From the NCBI RefSeq assembly GCF_965118635.1, contig NZ_CBCPHV010000004.1, positions 248,001 to 312,000 of the forward strand: 64,000 nt of DNA, in the 5' to 3' direction. Shown here piece after piece: positions 50,847 through 60,062 of the stretch (positions within the stretch are counted from its first letter, which is position 1; every line of letters starts with the position of its first letter). The notes under the pieces were generated by a model. The model worked only from the letters and a program-made list of their open reading frames with translations, was not told the origin of the DNA and searched no databases. Both the position numbers and the translations under genes were made by a program. Origin of the DNA: Empedobacter brevis_A (lineage in GTDB: Bacteria; Bacteroidota; Bacteroidia; Flavobacteriales; Weeksellaceae).

Positions 50847-53800
50847 ATGTCGGAAACAATAAGATTAAGTAAAGTATTAAAAGAATTAAATATATCAATA
50901 GATAGAGCTGTTGATTTTTTAGAAGGAAAGGGTACAACAGTAGAAAAAAATCCGAACTCTAAAATCGATGTGCCAACTTACGATATTTTAGTTAATGAGT
51001 TCCGATCTGATGCTAAACAAAAGCAAGCTTCCGGTGAAGTAGTCATTAACAAAATTTCAGATATTAAAGCCGCTGAGAAAAAAGAAGCAGAAGCAAAAGC
51101 TGCAACAGAAAAACCAGTCGAAAAGAAACCTGAAATCATTGAAACGACGAAAGTTGAACTAGAAGGACCAAAGACTGTTGGAAAAATAGACTTAGATGCT
51201 TTAAAACCTAAAGCCAAGGTAGAAAAACCTGCGGTAAAAACAGAGGTAAAAAAAGAAGAAATCAAGAAAGAGGAAGCACCAAAAGCTGAGCCTAAAACTG
51301 AATCAAAAGAGGAAACTAAAGGTCCGAAAGTGATAAAAGTGATTGATCTTGATAAAATAAATAATACGGGTAAACCTAAAAAGCAAGATTCTCCGGCTCC
51401 TAAAAAAGAGCAAGCAGAACCTAAAAAGGCGGAAGTTAAAAAGGCGGAAGTTAAAAAAGAGGTGAAGAAAGAAGAAGCTAAAAAGGCGGAAGAGGTTAAA
51501 AAGCCTGAAATAAAAACGGAAGCGAAGCCTGAAGTGAAGAAAGAAGAAATTGAAGAAGTAGCAGCAGTTGAACCTCAAAAAATTGAAACTGTTTATACAA
51601 AATTAGACGGTCCTAATTTTACAGGTGCAAAAATTGACTTATCAAAATTTGATAAGAAAAAGCCTGATGATAAAAAAGGAAATCAGAAAGGAGCCAATAA
51701 TGCTGCTGACAAGAAAAAGCGTAAACGTATCCAGAAGAACGTTAAACCAGAAGATGTAGCAAAAACTGGAGAAAACGGAGGAAACAACAACCGCCAAGGA
51801 GGAAACAATAACCACGGAGGTGGGAATAATAACAACCGTCAAGGAGGTGGTAATAACCATGGTGGAGGAAATAACAACAACCGTCAAGGCGGAGGAAATC
51901 GTCAAGGTGGTGGAAATCGCCAAGGTGGTGGAAACTTTAGAGGAGGTAATAACAGAGGTCCAAGAGTTCCTCAGGTAGAACTTTCTGACGAAGATGTTAA
52001 AAAACAAATTAAAGATACTTTAGATAAACTTACAAATAAAGGTAAAGGATCTAAAGGAGCAAAACATAGAAGAGATAAACGTAAAGAACGTCGTGAATTT
52101 GCTGAGCAAGAGCAAGAAGCAATGGACATGGACAAAACTTTACAAGTAACAGAATTTGTAACGGTTAACGAATTAGCTTCGTTAATGGATGTTTCTGTTA
52201 CAGAAATTATTTCTGCGTGTATGTCATTGGGAATCATGGTTACCATGAACCAACGTCTAGAAGCTGATACTATTCAATTAGTTGCAGATGATTTCGGATA
52301 TGAAGCAGTATTTGCTAATGCTGAAGAAGAAATCTCAACTGAAGAAGAAGAAATCGATAACGAAGAAGATTTAATAACTCGTGCGCCAATTGTAACTGTA
52401 ATGGGACACGTTGACCACGGTAAAACATCTTTATTAGATTATATTCGTAAAGCAAATGTAATTGCAGGTGAATCAGGAGGTATTACACAACATATTGGTG
52501 CATACAATGTAACATTGCCAAGTGGTAAACGTGTAGCATTCTTAGATACTCCAGGTCACGAAGCCTTTACAGCGATGCGTGCTCGTGGTGCTCAAGTAAC
52601 AGATATTGCAATTATTGTGATTGCTGCCGATGATCAAATCATGCCACAAACTCGTGAGGCAATCTCTCACGCACAAGCAGCAGGAGTTCCAATGATATTT
52701 GCAATTAATAAAGTTGATAAACCAGCAGCTAATCCAGAAAAAGTAAAAGAGCAATTAGCTCAAATGAACTTATTAGTAGAGGATTGGGGTGGTACTTACC
52801 AATCTCAAGAAATCTCAGCTAAATCTGGTTTAGGAGTAGAAGATTTATTAGAAAAAGTATTATTAGAAGCTGAGGTATTAGATCTTAAAGCTAATCCAAA
52901 ACGTAAAGCATCTGGTACAGTTGTAGAAGCTGCATTAGATAAAGGACGTGGATATGTTTCAACAATTATTGTACAAACAGGTACATTACATATTGGAGAT
53001 TATGTATTAGCAGGATCTCACCATGGTAAAGTACGTGCAATGTTAGATGAACGTGGTAACAACGTAAAAGTTGCAGGTCCATCAACACCAGTTACAATAT
53101 TAGGTTTAGCAGGTGCACCAACAGCAGGTGATAAGTTTAAAGTATATGAAGACGAACGCGAGGCGAAACAAATTGCAACTCGTAGAGATCAATTACAACG
53201 TGAGCAAACAATTCGTACGCAAAAACATATTACACTTGATGAAATTGGACGTCGTATTGCTTTAGGAGACTTTAAAGAATTAAATATTATCTTGAAAGGG
53301 GATGTAGATGGTTCTGTAGAAGCATTAACAGATTCATTACAAAAACTTTCGACAGAAGAAATTATTGTTAATATCTTACACAAAGGTGTTGGGCAAATTA
53401 CAGAATCTGATGTATTATTAGCATCTGCATCTGATGCAATCATTATCGGATTTAATGTTCGTCCTGGAGGATCTGCTCGTGAAATTGCAGAAAAAGAAGA
53501 AGTTGAAATTAGAACTTATTCTATCATCTATGCTGCGATCGAGGAGATTAAAGAAGCGATGGAAGGAATGTTATCTCCAGAGTTGAAAGAACAAGTTACA
53601 GGTAATATCGAAGTTCGTGAAACATTCAAAGTAACGAAAGTAGGTACTATTGCAGGATGTATGGTATTGGATGGTAAAGTTTTCAGAAACTCAAAAATCC
53701 GTATAATCCGTGACGGAGTTGTTATACACGATGGTGAATTAGCTTCATTGAAACGTTTCAAAGATGACGTGAAAGAAGTGAACAAAGGTTACGAATGTGG

Positions 53801-53888
53801 TCTTAACATTAAAAACTTTAACGATATTCAAGTAGGTGACATTATTGAAGCTTACGAAACTGTAGAAGTTAAAAAGAAATTGAAATAA
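50847..53888 (+). CDS. infB: Translation initiation factor IF-2
   Basis: A 1013-residue GTPase. The N-terminal 300 residues are a Lys/Glu/Pro-rich, probably disordered extension; about 311-372 is a Gly/Asn/Arg/Gln-rich low-complexity tract (repeats of RQGGGN and HGGGNNN); the IF2_N motif follows near 430. The G domain begins near residue 519 with GHVDHGKTS, then DTPGHEAF and NKVDKP, and is followed by domains II, III and IV. It positions initiator tRNA on the 30S subunit. Third gene of the operon, followed by a terminator. Confidence 0.97.
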   Translation: MSETIRLSKVLKELNISIDRAVDFLEGKGTTVEKNPNSKIDVPTYDILVNEFRSDAKQKQASGEVVINKISDIKAAEKKEAEAKAATEKPVEKKPEIIETTKVELEGPKTVGKIDLDALKPKAKVEKPAVKTEVKKEEIKKEEAPKAEPKTESKEETKGPKVIKVIDLDKINNTGKPKKQDSPAPKKEQAEPKKAEVKKAEVKKEVKKEEAKKAEEVKKPEIKTEAKPEVKKEEIEEVAAVEPQKIETVYTKLDGPNFTGAKIDLSKFDKKKPDDKKGNQKGANNAADKKKRKRIQKNVKPEDVAKTGENGGNNNRQGGNNNHGGGNNNNRQGGGNNHGGGNNNNRQGGGNRQGGGNRQGGGNFRGGNNRGPRVPQVELSDEDVKKQIKDTLDKLTNKGKGSKGAKHRRDKRKERREFAEQEQEAMDMDKTLQVTEFVTVNELASLMDVSVTEIISACMSLGIMVTMNQRLEADTIQLVADDFGYEAVFANAEEEISTEEEEIDNEEDLITRAPIVTVMGHVDHGKTSLLDYIRKANVIAGESGGITQHIGAYNVTLPSGKRVAFLDTPGHEAFTAMRARGAQVTDIAIIVIAADDQIMPQTREAISHAQAAGVPMIFAINKVDKPAANPEKVKEQLAQMNLLVEDWGGTYQSQEISAKSGLGVEDLLEKVLLEAEVLDLKANPKRKASGTVVEAALDKGRGYVSTIIVQTGTLHIGDYVLAGSHHGKVRAMLDERGNNVKVAGPSTPVTILGLAGAPTAGDKFKVYEDEREAKQIATRRDQLQREQTIRTQKHITLDEIGRRIALGDFKELNIILKGDVDGSVEALTDSLQKLSTEEIIVNILHKGVGQITESDVLLASASDAIIIGFNVRPGGSAREIAEKEEVEIRTYSIIYAAIEEIKEAMEGMLSPELKEQVTGNIEVRETFKVTKVGTIAGCMVLDGKVFRNSKIRIIRDGVVIHDGELASLKRFKDDVKEVNKGYECGLNIKNFNDIQVGDIIEAYETVEVKKKLK

Positions 53889-53909
53889 TCAATTTTGAAT
53901 AAATAATTT

Positions 53910-53941
53910 AAAAGGAGCTCATTTATGAGCTCCTTTTTTTA
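53910..53941 (+). terminator. Terminator after infB
   Basis: An inverted repeat (53910-53922 with 53925-53937) rich in GC, followed by a T run, 21 bases after the stop. Confidence 0.85.
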
Positions 53942-54072
53942 TGAAATAAATTCTATCAATTATTAAACTATAGTATTTTGGTAGAATTAAAATTTATTAT
54001 TCAATTATTCTTCAGAATAATATTCGTTTTTAACACTTATTTAAAGTTTTCTTCTATTTTATTTAAAATAAA

Positions 54073-54115
54073 TTTGTTTTATATTCTATAAAGTCTATAA
54101 ATTTGATAGACTTTA
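54073..54115 (+). promoter_or_regulatory. Promoter and operator-like inverted repeat of the TonB receptor gene
   Basis: A -33 TTTG (54073-54076) and a -7 TAAATTTG (54098-54105) with 21 bases between. The -7 box is flanked on both sides by a perfect 9-bp inverted repeat: TAAAGTCTA at 54089-54097 and TAGACTTTA at 54107-54115. This placement suggests a repressor that blocks polymerase. The upstream remainder of the gap (53942-54072) shows only AT-rich sequence. Confidence 0.6.
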
Positions 54116-54128
54116 AAATTGATAAAAA

Positions 54129-56930
54129 ATGAACAAGAAACTTGACTCGCTCAAAAAGATATTTTTACTTTCTACATTATTCGGTGGTACATTTTTATTT
54201 GCTCAAACAAAAGTTACAGGAACAGTAGAAGATGTAAATGGACCAATTGATTTAGCAACAGTTAATGTAAAAGGTACGAATATAACAACGACTACAGATG
54301 AAAACGGATTGTATCAGTTAACTCTTGAGCCAGGAAAGTACGAAATAATTGTTTCAAAAATTGGAGAACCTTCACAAACACAAACTGTTAATGTGATTGA
54401 TGAAAATGAAGTTTCTTTAGATTTCTTTTTACAACCAATTAATTCAGAAACGGATTTAAGTGAGGTTGTTTTAATTGGTTCTCGTAGCGTTGGACGAACA
54501 CAATTAGATTCTTCAACACCAATAGATGTTATCGATATCAAAGATGTAACAAAAGATGTAGGACAAGTTTCTTTGAATCAAATCTTAAATTATGTTGCGC
54601 CTTCATTTAGTTCGAATACACAAGTTATTTCAGATGGAACAGATCATATTGATCCTGCTTCTTTAAGAGGTTTAGGTCCTGATCAAGTTTTAGTTTTGAT
54701 TAATGGAAAACGTCGTCATACAACATCATTGGTAAATATCAATGGATCGTTTGGTAAAGGATCTGTAGGAACAGATTTGAATGCCATTCCAACTTCGGCA
54801 ATCAAAAGAATAGAAATTCTTCGCGATGGTGCAGCTGCACAATACGGATCTGATGCAATTGCAGGTGTTATAAATATTGTTTTAGAAGATTCTACAGATA
54901 AATTGCGCGCATCTATTTCGTATGGAGGAAATCTTTCTAGAAATGCAAAAGATAATTTTGATGGAGAAACATTTCAAGCAAATGTAAATTATGGTGTAAA
55001 AGTTGGTGAAAAAGGAGGATTTGTAAATGTTGCAGGTTCTTATGATAAACGCGAACCATTCAATCGTCAAAAAGAATTTACAGGAACAATTTTCTCTGAT
55101 TATAATCGCCCTGATTTATATCCAAATCCAACAGGAAAAGATATTACAGAAGAAGAATTAGCTCGTCGTGGAGAAACGCGTTCAGATTATGTATCTCGTA
55201 TCGGACAATCGAAAAATGAAGGAGGAGCAATTTTTATTAATTCACTTTTTCCAGTTTCAGATAAAACAGAAATTTATGCTTTTGGAGGATTAAATTATCG
55301 TTTAGGAGAATCAGCAGCTTTTCGTCGTCAGCCAGCTCAATTGCATCAAACAGTTGCATCAATTTATCCGAATGGATATTTGCCATTAATCCAAACAAAC
55401 AATTACGATCGTTCTTTATCAGCAGGAATTCGTAGTGAAATTAATGGATGGAAAGTTGATTTTTCGAATACTTATGGAAATAATACAATCGATTTTGGAG
55501 TTAAAAATACAGTAAATGCATCAATGAAAGATTCTTCTCCAACTTCTTTTGAAGCGGGCGGATATCGTTTTACTCAAAATACGACAAATTTAGATTTTAC
55601 ACGATTTTTTGATGATGCTTTAGCAGGAATTAATGTTGCTTTTGGAGCAGAATTCCGTTACGAAGATTATCAAATCGTAGGTGGTGAAGAAGCTTCTTAT
55701 GCAAATTATGGTAAAGCTCGTCAGATTGGAGTAGATGGAAATGGAAAACCAATCTATGTACAAGATTTTAATGGAAACATAAATACTTTATTTGCTGCAA
55801 ACGGAACAGCTTTAGGAGGAGGAGCACAAGCTTTTCCTGGTTTTTTACCAGCAAATGAAGTGAATGCAAGTCGTCATTCAGTAGCAGCATATTTAGATAC
55901 AGAATTCAATTTTACAAAAGACTTTTTAGTAGCTGCTGCTGTACGATATGAAGATTATTCAGATTTTGGTTCAACATTAAATGGAAAGATTTCAACACGA
56001 TATAAATTAGGAAACTATGTGCTAAGAGCAGCAGCAAGTACAGGTTTCAGAGCGCCATCTTTGCATCAATTATATTTTAGTGCAACATCAAGTGTTTTTC
56101 AAGAAGGAGTTATTTCAAATTCAGGAACATTTACAAATGATAGCCGAGCTGCAAAATTGTTAGGAATTCCACAATTAAACGAAGAAAAATCAAAAAGTGT
56201 TTCGGCTGGTGTTACAGCAAATTGGGGAAAATTTAAATTAAGCGTTGACGGATATTTCATTAGAATTGACGATCGAATAATTTATACAGGAGCATTCACA
56301 GGAAGCAATTCGCCAACAGCTTCTGCTCAAGATAAAGAAATTTATGAATTATTACAACAAGCAAATGCAACTTCTGCACGTTTCTTTGCCAATGCAATTG
56401 ATACAGAAACAAAAGGTTTAGATGTTGTTTTAACTTATCAAGATCGATTAGGAAGAGGAAAATTACGTGGAGATTTATCTGCAACATTTAGTAAAACAAG
56501 TGCGGTTGGAGGTGTTCATGCTTCAGATTTGTTGAAAGGAAAAGAATCAACTTATTTTGATCGTTCAAGCCGTATATATTTAGAATCTGCCGTTCCTCGT
56601 ACAAAAATTAATTTATCTTTCAATTATTCACTTGATAAATGGAATGTTTATTTGAGAAATGTATATTTCGGACAAGTTGATGCGGCAACAAATACAATTG
56701 CCGATGCACAAACATTTAGCGCAAAAGTTGTAACTGATTTAAGTTTGGGTTATGCTTTCAATAAAAATATTTCATTAACAATTGGTGCAAATAATTTATT
56801 TGACATCTATCCAGATCAAACCAAAATTGGAGGAAATAGAGGAGCTGGATATTTTGTATATTCACGTACTGGACAACAATTTGGAACAGGAGGAAGATTT
56901 GCTTTCGCTCGTTTATCATTGAATTTATAA
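54129..56930 (+). CDS. TonB-dependent receptor with carboxypeptidase-like N domain
   Basis: A 933-residue outer-membrane receptor. Signal peptide to about residue 27 (GTFLFAQ); a CarboxypepD_reg-like beta domain at about 28-110 (TGTVEDVNGPIDLATVNVKGTN); plug domain at about 120-260 with GLGPDQVLVLINGKRRHT and RIEILRDGAAAQYGSDAIAGVINI; then a 22-strand barrel ending in ARLSLNL. It imports an unknown ligand using TonB energy. No SusD partner follows, so it is not a typical polysaccharide system. The neighbouring gamma-glutamyltransferase is separated by a terminator. Confidence 0.93.
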   Translation: MNKKLDSLKKIFLLSTLFGGTFLFAQTKVTGTVEDVNGPIDLATVNVKGTNITTTTDENGLYQLTLEPGKYEIIVSKIGEPSQTQTVNVIDENEVSLDFFLQPINSETDLSEVVLIGSRSVGRTQLDSSTPIDVIDIKDVTKDVGQVSLNQILNYVAPSFSSNTQVISDGTDHIDPASLRGLGPDQVLVLINGKRRHTTSLVNINGSFGKGSVGTDLNAIPTSAIKRIEILRDGAAAQYGSDAIAGVINIVLEDSTDKLRASISYGGNLSRNAKDNFDGETFQANVNYGVKVGEKGGFVNVAGSYDKREPFNRQKEFTGTIFSDYNRPDLYPNPTGKDITEEELARRGETRSDYVSRIGQSKNEGGAIFINSLFPVSDKTEIYAFGGLNYRLGESAAFRRQPAQLHQTVASIYPNGYLPLIQTNNYDRSLSAGIRSEINGWKVDFSNTYGNNTIDFGVKNTVNASMKDSSPTSFEAGGYRFTQNTTNLDFTRFFDDALAGINVAFGAEFRYEDYQIVGGEEASYANYGKARQIGVDGNGKPIYVQDFNGNINTLFAANGTALGGGAQAFPGFLPANEVNASRHSVAAYLDTEFNFTKDFLVAAAVRYEDYSDFGSTLNGKISTRYKLGNYVLRAAASTGFRAPSLHQLYFSATSSVFQEGVISNSGTFTNDSRAAKLLGIPQLNEEKSKSVSAGVTANWGKFKLSVDGYFIRIDDRIIYTGAFTGSNSPTASAQDKEIYELLQQANATSARFFANAIDTETKGLDVVLTYQDRLGRGKLRGDLSATFSKTSAVGGVHASDLLKGKESTYFDRSSRIYLESAVPRTKINLSFNYSLDKWNVYLRNVYFGQVDAATNTIADAQTFSAKVVTDLSLGYAFNKNISLTIGANNLFDIYPDQTKIGGNRGAGYFVYSRTGQQFGTGGRFAFARLSLNL

Positions 56931-56949
56931 TCGAAATAATATATAATTT

Positions 56950-56995
56950 TTTTACCAAATCTTTATCGCTTTTGATAGAGGTTTGGTAATTTTGT
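56950..56995 (+). terminator. Terminator after the TonB receptor, overlapping a promoter box
   Basis: A 16-bp stem (56952-56967 with 56974-56989) with two G-U pairs and loop GCTTTT, then a T-rich tail. The G-U pairs are only allowed in plus-strand RNA, so it acts for the TonB receptor transcript. TAATTTTG at 56987-56994, part of the same tail, fits the -7 box of the ggt gene 17 bases downstream. Confidence 0.75.
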
Positions 56996-57010
56996 TTTAA
57001 ATCATATTTT

Positions 57011-58678
57011 ATGAAAAAAATATCATTCGTAATATTATCATTCTTCGCAATTATTAATTTAAGTGCTCAAGAATCATATAAAAATGGAGTTGTTGTAACA
57101 GCTCATCCCGAAGCTTCAAAAGTTGGAGTTGAAATTTTACAAAAAGGAGGGAATGCAATTGATGCTTCAATCGCCGTTCAGTTTGCTTTGGCTGTTGTTT
57201 ATCCAAATGCAGGAAATATTGGTGGCGGTGGATTTTTAGTTTATCGCGATGCAAAAGGAAAAATAGATGCATTGGATTATCGTGAAAAAGCACCTTTGAA
57301 AGCATCCGAAGATATGTATTGGGATAAAGACGGAAATGCAATAAAAGAGCTTAGTTTATACGGACAATTTTCGGCTGGAGTTCCAGGAACTGTAGATGGA
57401 ATGGTGAAAGCACATGAAAAATACGGAAAATTGAATTGGAAAGAATTAGTGCAACCTGCAATTAATTTAGCTCAAAAAGGATTCAAAATTACAAAAAGAC
57501 AAGCAACTGAATTAACAAATAAACACAATGATTTTGTTAAATACAATTCGAAAACAAATGCTTTAACTTCTAAAGCTACTTGGAATGAAGGTGATTTATT
57601 AGTTCAAAAAGATTTAGCAAAAACATTAAAATTAATTCAGAAAAAAGGTCGAGCAGGTTTTTATGAAGGAAAAACTGCTGATTTGATTGTGAATGAAATG
57701 AAACGTGGAAATGGAATTATTTCATATAAAGATTTGAAAGATTATCAATCTGTTTGGAGAACTCCAGTTTCAGGAAATTATAAAGGTTATAAAGTTATTT
57801 CGATGCCACCGCCTTCAAGTGGAGGAATTGCATTGATTTCATTGTTTCAATCAATCGAAGATTATCCAATTAACAAATGGGGATTTCAGTCAGATTCTAC
57901 AATTCAAGTAATGGTTGAAGCAGAACGTCGTGTTTATGCTGATCGTGCTGAACATTTAGGTGATCCAGATTTTATAAAAGTTCCGCAAAAACAATTGTTG
58001 GATAAAAATTATAATGTTAATCGAATGAAAGATTTTTCGTTTGATAAAGCAACTTTGAGTTCTGCAATAAAACCAGGAGAAGTTATAGGAAAAGAATCAA
58101 TGGAAACTACGCATTATGTAATTGTTGATAAAGATGGAAATGCTGCTTCTGTTACAACAACGCTTAATAATTCGTACGGATCTTTGGTTGTTGTAGATGG
58201 AGCAGGATTTTTGTTGAATGATCAAATGGATGATTTTTCGGTAAAACCAGGAACGCCAAATTTATATGGATTAGTTGGAGGAAAAGCAAATGCAATACAA
58301 CCTTCGAAAAGAATGTTAAGTTCGATGACACCTTCTATTTTAGAGAAAGATGGAAAATTGTTTATGGTTGTTGGAACTCCAGGAGGTTCTACGATTATTA
58401 CATCAGTTTTTCAGGCAATTTTGAATGTAGTTGATTTCGGAATGACAATGCAAGAAGCTGTTGCTGCACCAAGATTTCATCATCAATGGTTACCAGATCA
58501 AATCGATTACGAACCAACTGCTATTTCTGAAAACGTTCGAGAATCTTTAAAGAAAAAAGGTTATGTTTTGAAAGAACGCAAACCTTATGGTAAAGTAGAA
58601 GGAATATTGGTTAACAAAGACGGAACATATCAAGCAGGAGCAGATCCAAGAGGAGATGACAAAGCTGTGGGATATTAA
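57011..58678 (+). CDS. ggt: Gamma-glutamyltransferase
   Basis: A 555-residue exported Ntn-hydrolase (signal MKKISFVILSFFAIINLSAQ). Autocleavage is expected before T367 in METTHYVIVDKDGN, which would become the catalytic N-terminal threonine of the small subunit. Other signatures are NAGNIGGGGFLVYRD, DYREKAP, PPPSSGGIAL and VVGTPGGSTIITSVFQAI. The enzyme hydrolyses or transfers the gamma-glutamyl group of glutathione and related peptides in the periplasm. It has its own likely promoter in the tail of the upstream terminator. Confidence 0.95.
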   Translation: MKKISFVILSFFAIINLSAQESYKNGVVVTAHPEASKVGVEILQKGGNAIDASIAVQFALAVVYPNAGNIGGGGFLVYRDAKGKIDALDYREKAPLKASEDMYWDKDGNAIKELSLYGQFSAGVPGTVDGMVKAHEKYGKLNWKELVQPAINLAQKGFKITKRQATELTNKHNDFVKYNSKTNALTSKATWNEGDLLVQKDLAKTLKLIQKKGRAGFYEGKTADLIVNEMKRGNGIISYKDLKDYQSVWRTPVSGNYKGYKVISMPPPSSGGIALISLFQSIEDYPINKWGFQSDSTIQVMVEAERRVYADRAEHLGDPDFIKVPQKQLLDKNYNVNRMKDFSFDKATLSSAIKPGEVIGKESMETTHYVIVDKDGNAASVTTTLNNSYGSLVVVDGAGFLLNDQMDDFSVKPGTPNLYGLVGGKANAIQPSKRMLSSMTPSILEKDGKLFMVVGTPGGSTIITSVFQAILNVVDFGMTMQEAVAAPRFHHQWLPDQIDYEPTAISENVRESLKKKGYVLKERKPYGKVEGILVNKDGTYQAGADPRGDDKAVGY

Positions 58679-58684
58679 TAATAA

Positions 58685-58719
58685 AAAAGGCTATTCATAT
58701 TTTGAATAGCCTTTTATTT
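58685..58719. terminator. Bidirectional terminator between ggt and GNAT gene
   Basis: A 13-bp stem (58685-58697 with 58703-58715), 5-base loop, A and T runs at both ends. Confidence 0.85.
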
Positions 58720-59001
58720 TTAAGATAAAACGTCTTTAATTTCTGTGTTTTTATCAAACTGAGCTTTCGCAAATGGACACAAAGGAATAACTTTTATGTT
58801 TTCTTTTCGAACCCAATCAACCAAGCTTAATAATGCTTTTTTGCCAACACCTTGTCCGCCATATGCTTCATCAACTTCTGTATGATCAATAATTATTTTA
58901 TCATTACTAGCCCAAACATATGTCATTTCTCCAGCTTTTTTATCGCCATCTAAAACGATAAAAGCACCATTTTTTTTATCATCTATTTGTTTAATTTCCA
59001 T
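58720..59001 (-). CDS. Small GNAT-family acetyltransferase (YidJ/YjdJ-like)
   Basis: A 93-residue acetyltransferase of the short GCN5-related group: GAFIVLDGDKKAGEMTYVW, IIDHTEVDEAYGGQGVGKKALLSLVDWVRKE with the acetyl-CoA loop, and VIPLCPFAKAQFDKN. Acceptor unknown. It lies 25 bases after the pirin gene on the same strand. Confidence 0.9.
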   Translation of the reverse strand: MEIKQIDDKKNGAFIVLDGDKKAGEMTYVWASNDKIIIDHTEVDEAYGGQGVGKKALLSLVDWVRKENIKVIPLCPFAKAQFDKNTEIKDVLS

Positions 59002-59026
59002 CAGTTTTTATTTTTTATGAAAATGA

Positions 59027-59899
59027 TTAATCTTCTAAAGTACCAAATTTTCCGTTATTAAAATCTTCAAAAGCTTGACGGATTTCTTCTTGTGTATTCA
59101 TTACAAAAGGTCCGTAAGATGCGATTGGTTCATTAAGAGGTTCTCCGCTCAAAATTAATACCACGCTTTTTTCAGTTGCTTCTATTGTAAAATCTTCTCC
59201 TTCGTTTTCGAACAATAATAAATGATCTGTCGGAACTATTTCTTGCTCATTCACTTTTATTTCGCCTTCGATAACTAATAAAAATGTGTTATAATTCGCA
59301 GGAAAACTAAAATTAGCTTTTCCGCCTTCATTCAATTTAGCATTCAACATATGAATTGGTGAAAACGTAGAAGCTGCACCTTTTGTTTGATTATATTCAC
59401 CAGCAATAACTTCTACAAAACCATTTTCTACTTCAACAATCGGAATAGAATTATGCTCAATAGCTTGATATTTTGGCGAACTCATTTTATCTTTCGAAGG
59501 TAGATTTACCCACAATTGAACCATTTGAAATATTCCGCCTTTTTTATAAAATTCTTCAGCATGATATTCTTTGTGTAAAACTCCCGAAGCAGCCGTCATC
59601 CATTGTACATCACCTTGATGAATTGTTCCTCCTCCTCCAGAACTATCTTGATGAGAAACGCTTCCTTCGTAAGAAATTGTTACAGTTTCGAAACCACGAT
59701 GAGGATGAACACCAACACCTTTTGGTTTATCAGTTGGAGGAAAATTAAATTTAGAACTATAATCCAACATTATAAATGGATCCATTCTTTTCATATCTAA
59801 ATGATAACCACTTGGAATAAAATTGTGAACTCGAAATCCATCTCCTACAAAATGAGGTTCTCTTGGTGCAATTATAACTTCTATATTTTTTGTATTCAT
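59027..59899 (-). CDS. Pirin-family protein
   Basis: A 290-residue bicupin. The N-terminal cupin has the metal ligands in HPHRGFETVTISYEG and HQDSSGG, followed by GDVQWMTAASGVLHKEYHAEE; the C-terminal cupin ends in SGEPLNEPIASYGPFVMNT. Related proteins include quercetinases; the actual reaction is not known. First gene of a two-gene unit with the small GNAT. Confidence 0.93.
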   Translation of the reverse strand: MNTKNIEVIIAPREPHFVGDGFRVHNFIPSGYHLDMKRMDPFIMLDYSSKFNFPPTDKPKGVGVHPHRGFETVTISYEGSVSHQDSSGGGGTIHQGDVQWMTAASGVLHKEYHAEEFYKKGGIFQMVQLWVNLPSKDKMSSPKYQAIEHNSIPIVEVENGFVEVIAGEYNQTKGAASTFSPIHMLNAKLNEGGKANFSFPANYNTFLLVIEGEIKVNEQEIVPTDHLLLFENEGEDFTIEATEKSVVLILSGEPLNEPIASYGPFVMNTQEEIRQAFEDFNNGKFGTLED

Positions 59900-59921
59900 A
59901 ATAATTTTTTCTTTTGTTATA

Positions 59922-59929
59922 CAAATTTA
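59922..59929 (-). promoter_or_regulatory. Predicted pirin promoter (-7 box)
   Basis: TAAATTTG on the minus strand (TAnnTTTG), 22 bases before the pirin ATG. Confidence 0.5.
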
Positions 59930-60003
59930 CGAAGCTAAATACTTGATTATATTGATGTAAGTTAAGAAGTGATTGAGAGTTAATGAGAAGAAGTTTACTA
60001 AAT

Positions 60004-60043
60004 AAAGACTAAAAGCATCTCAATTGAGATGCTTTTAGTCTTT
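60004..60043 (-). terminator. Long perfect palindrome, hut operon terminator
   Basis: A 40-base perfect palindrome (20-bp arms) between the end of hutU and the pirin promoter, with A/T flanks. It is placed to end the minus-strand hut transcript. Confidence 0.8.
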
Positions 60044-60062
60044 TAATATTTAAAGTTGATAT

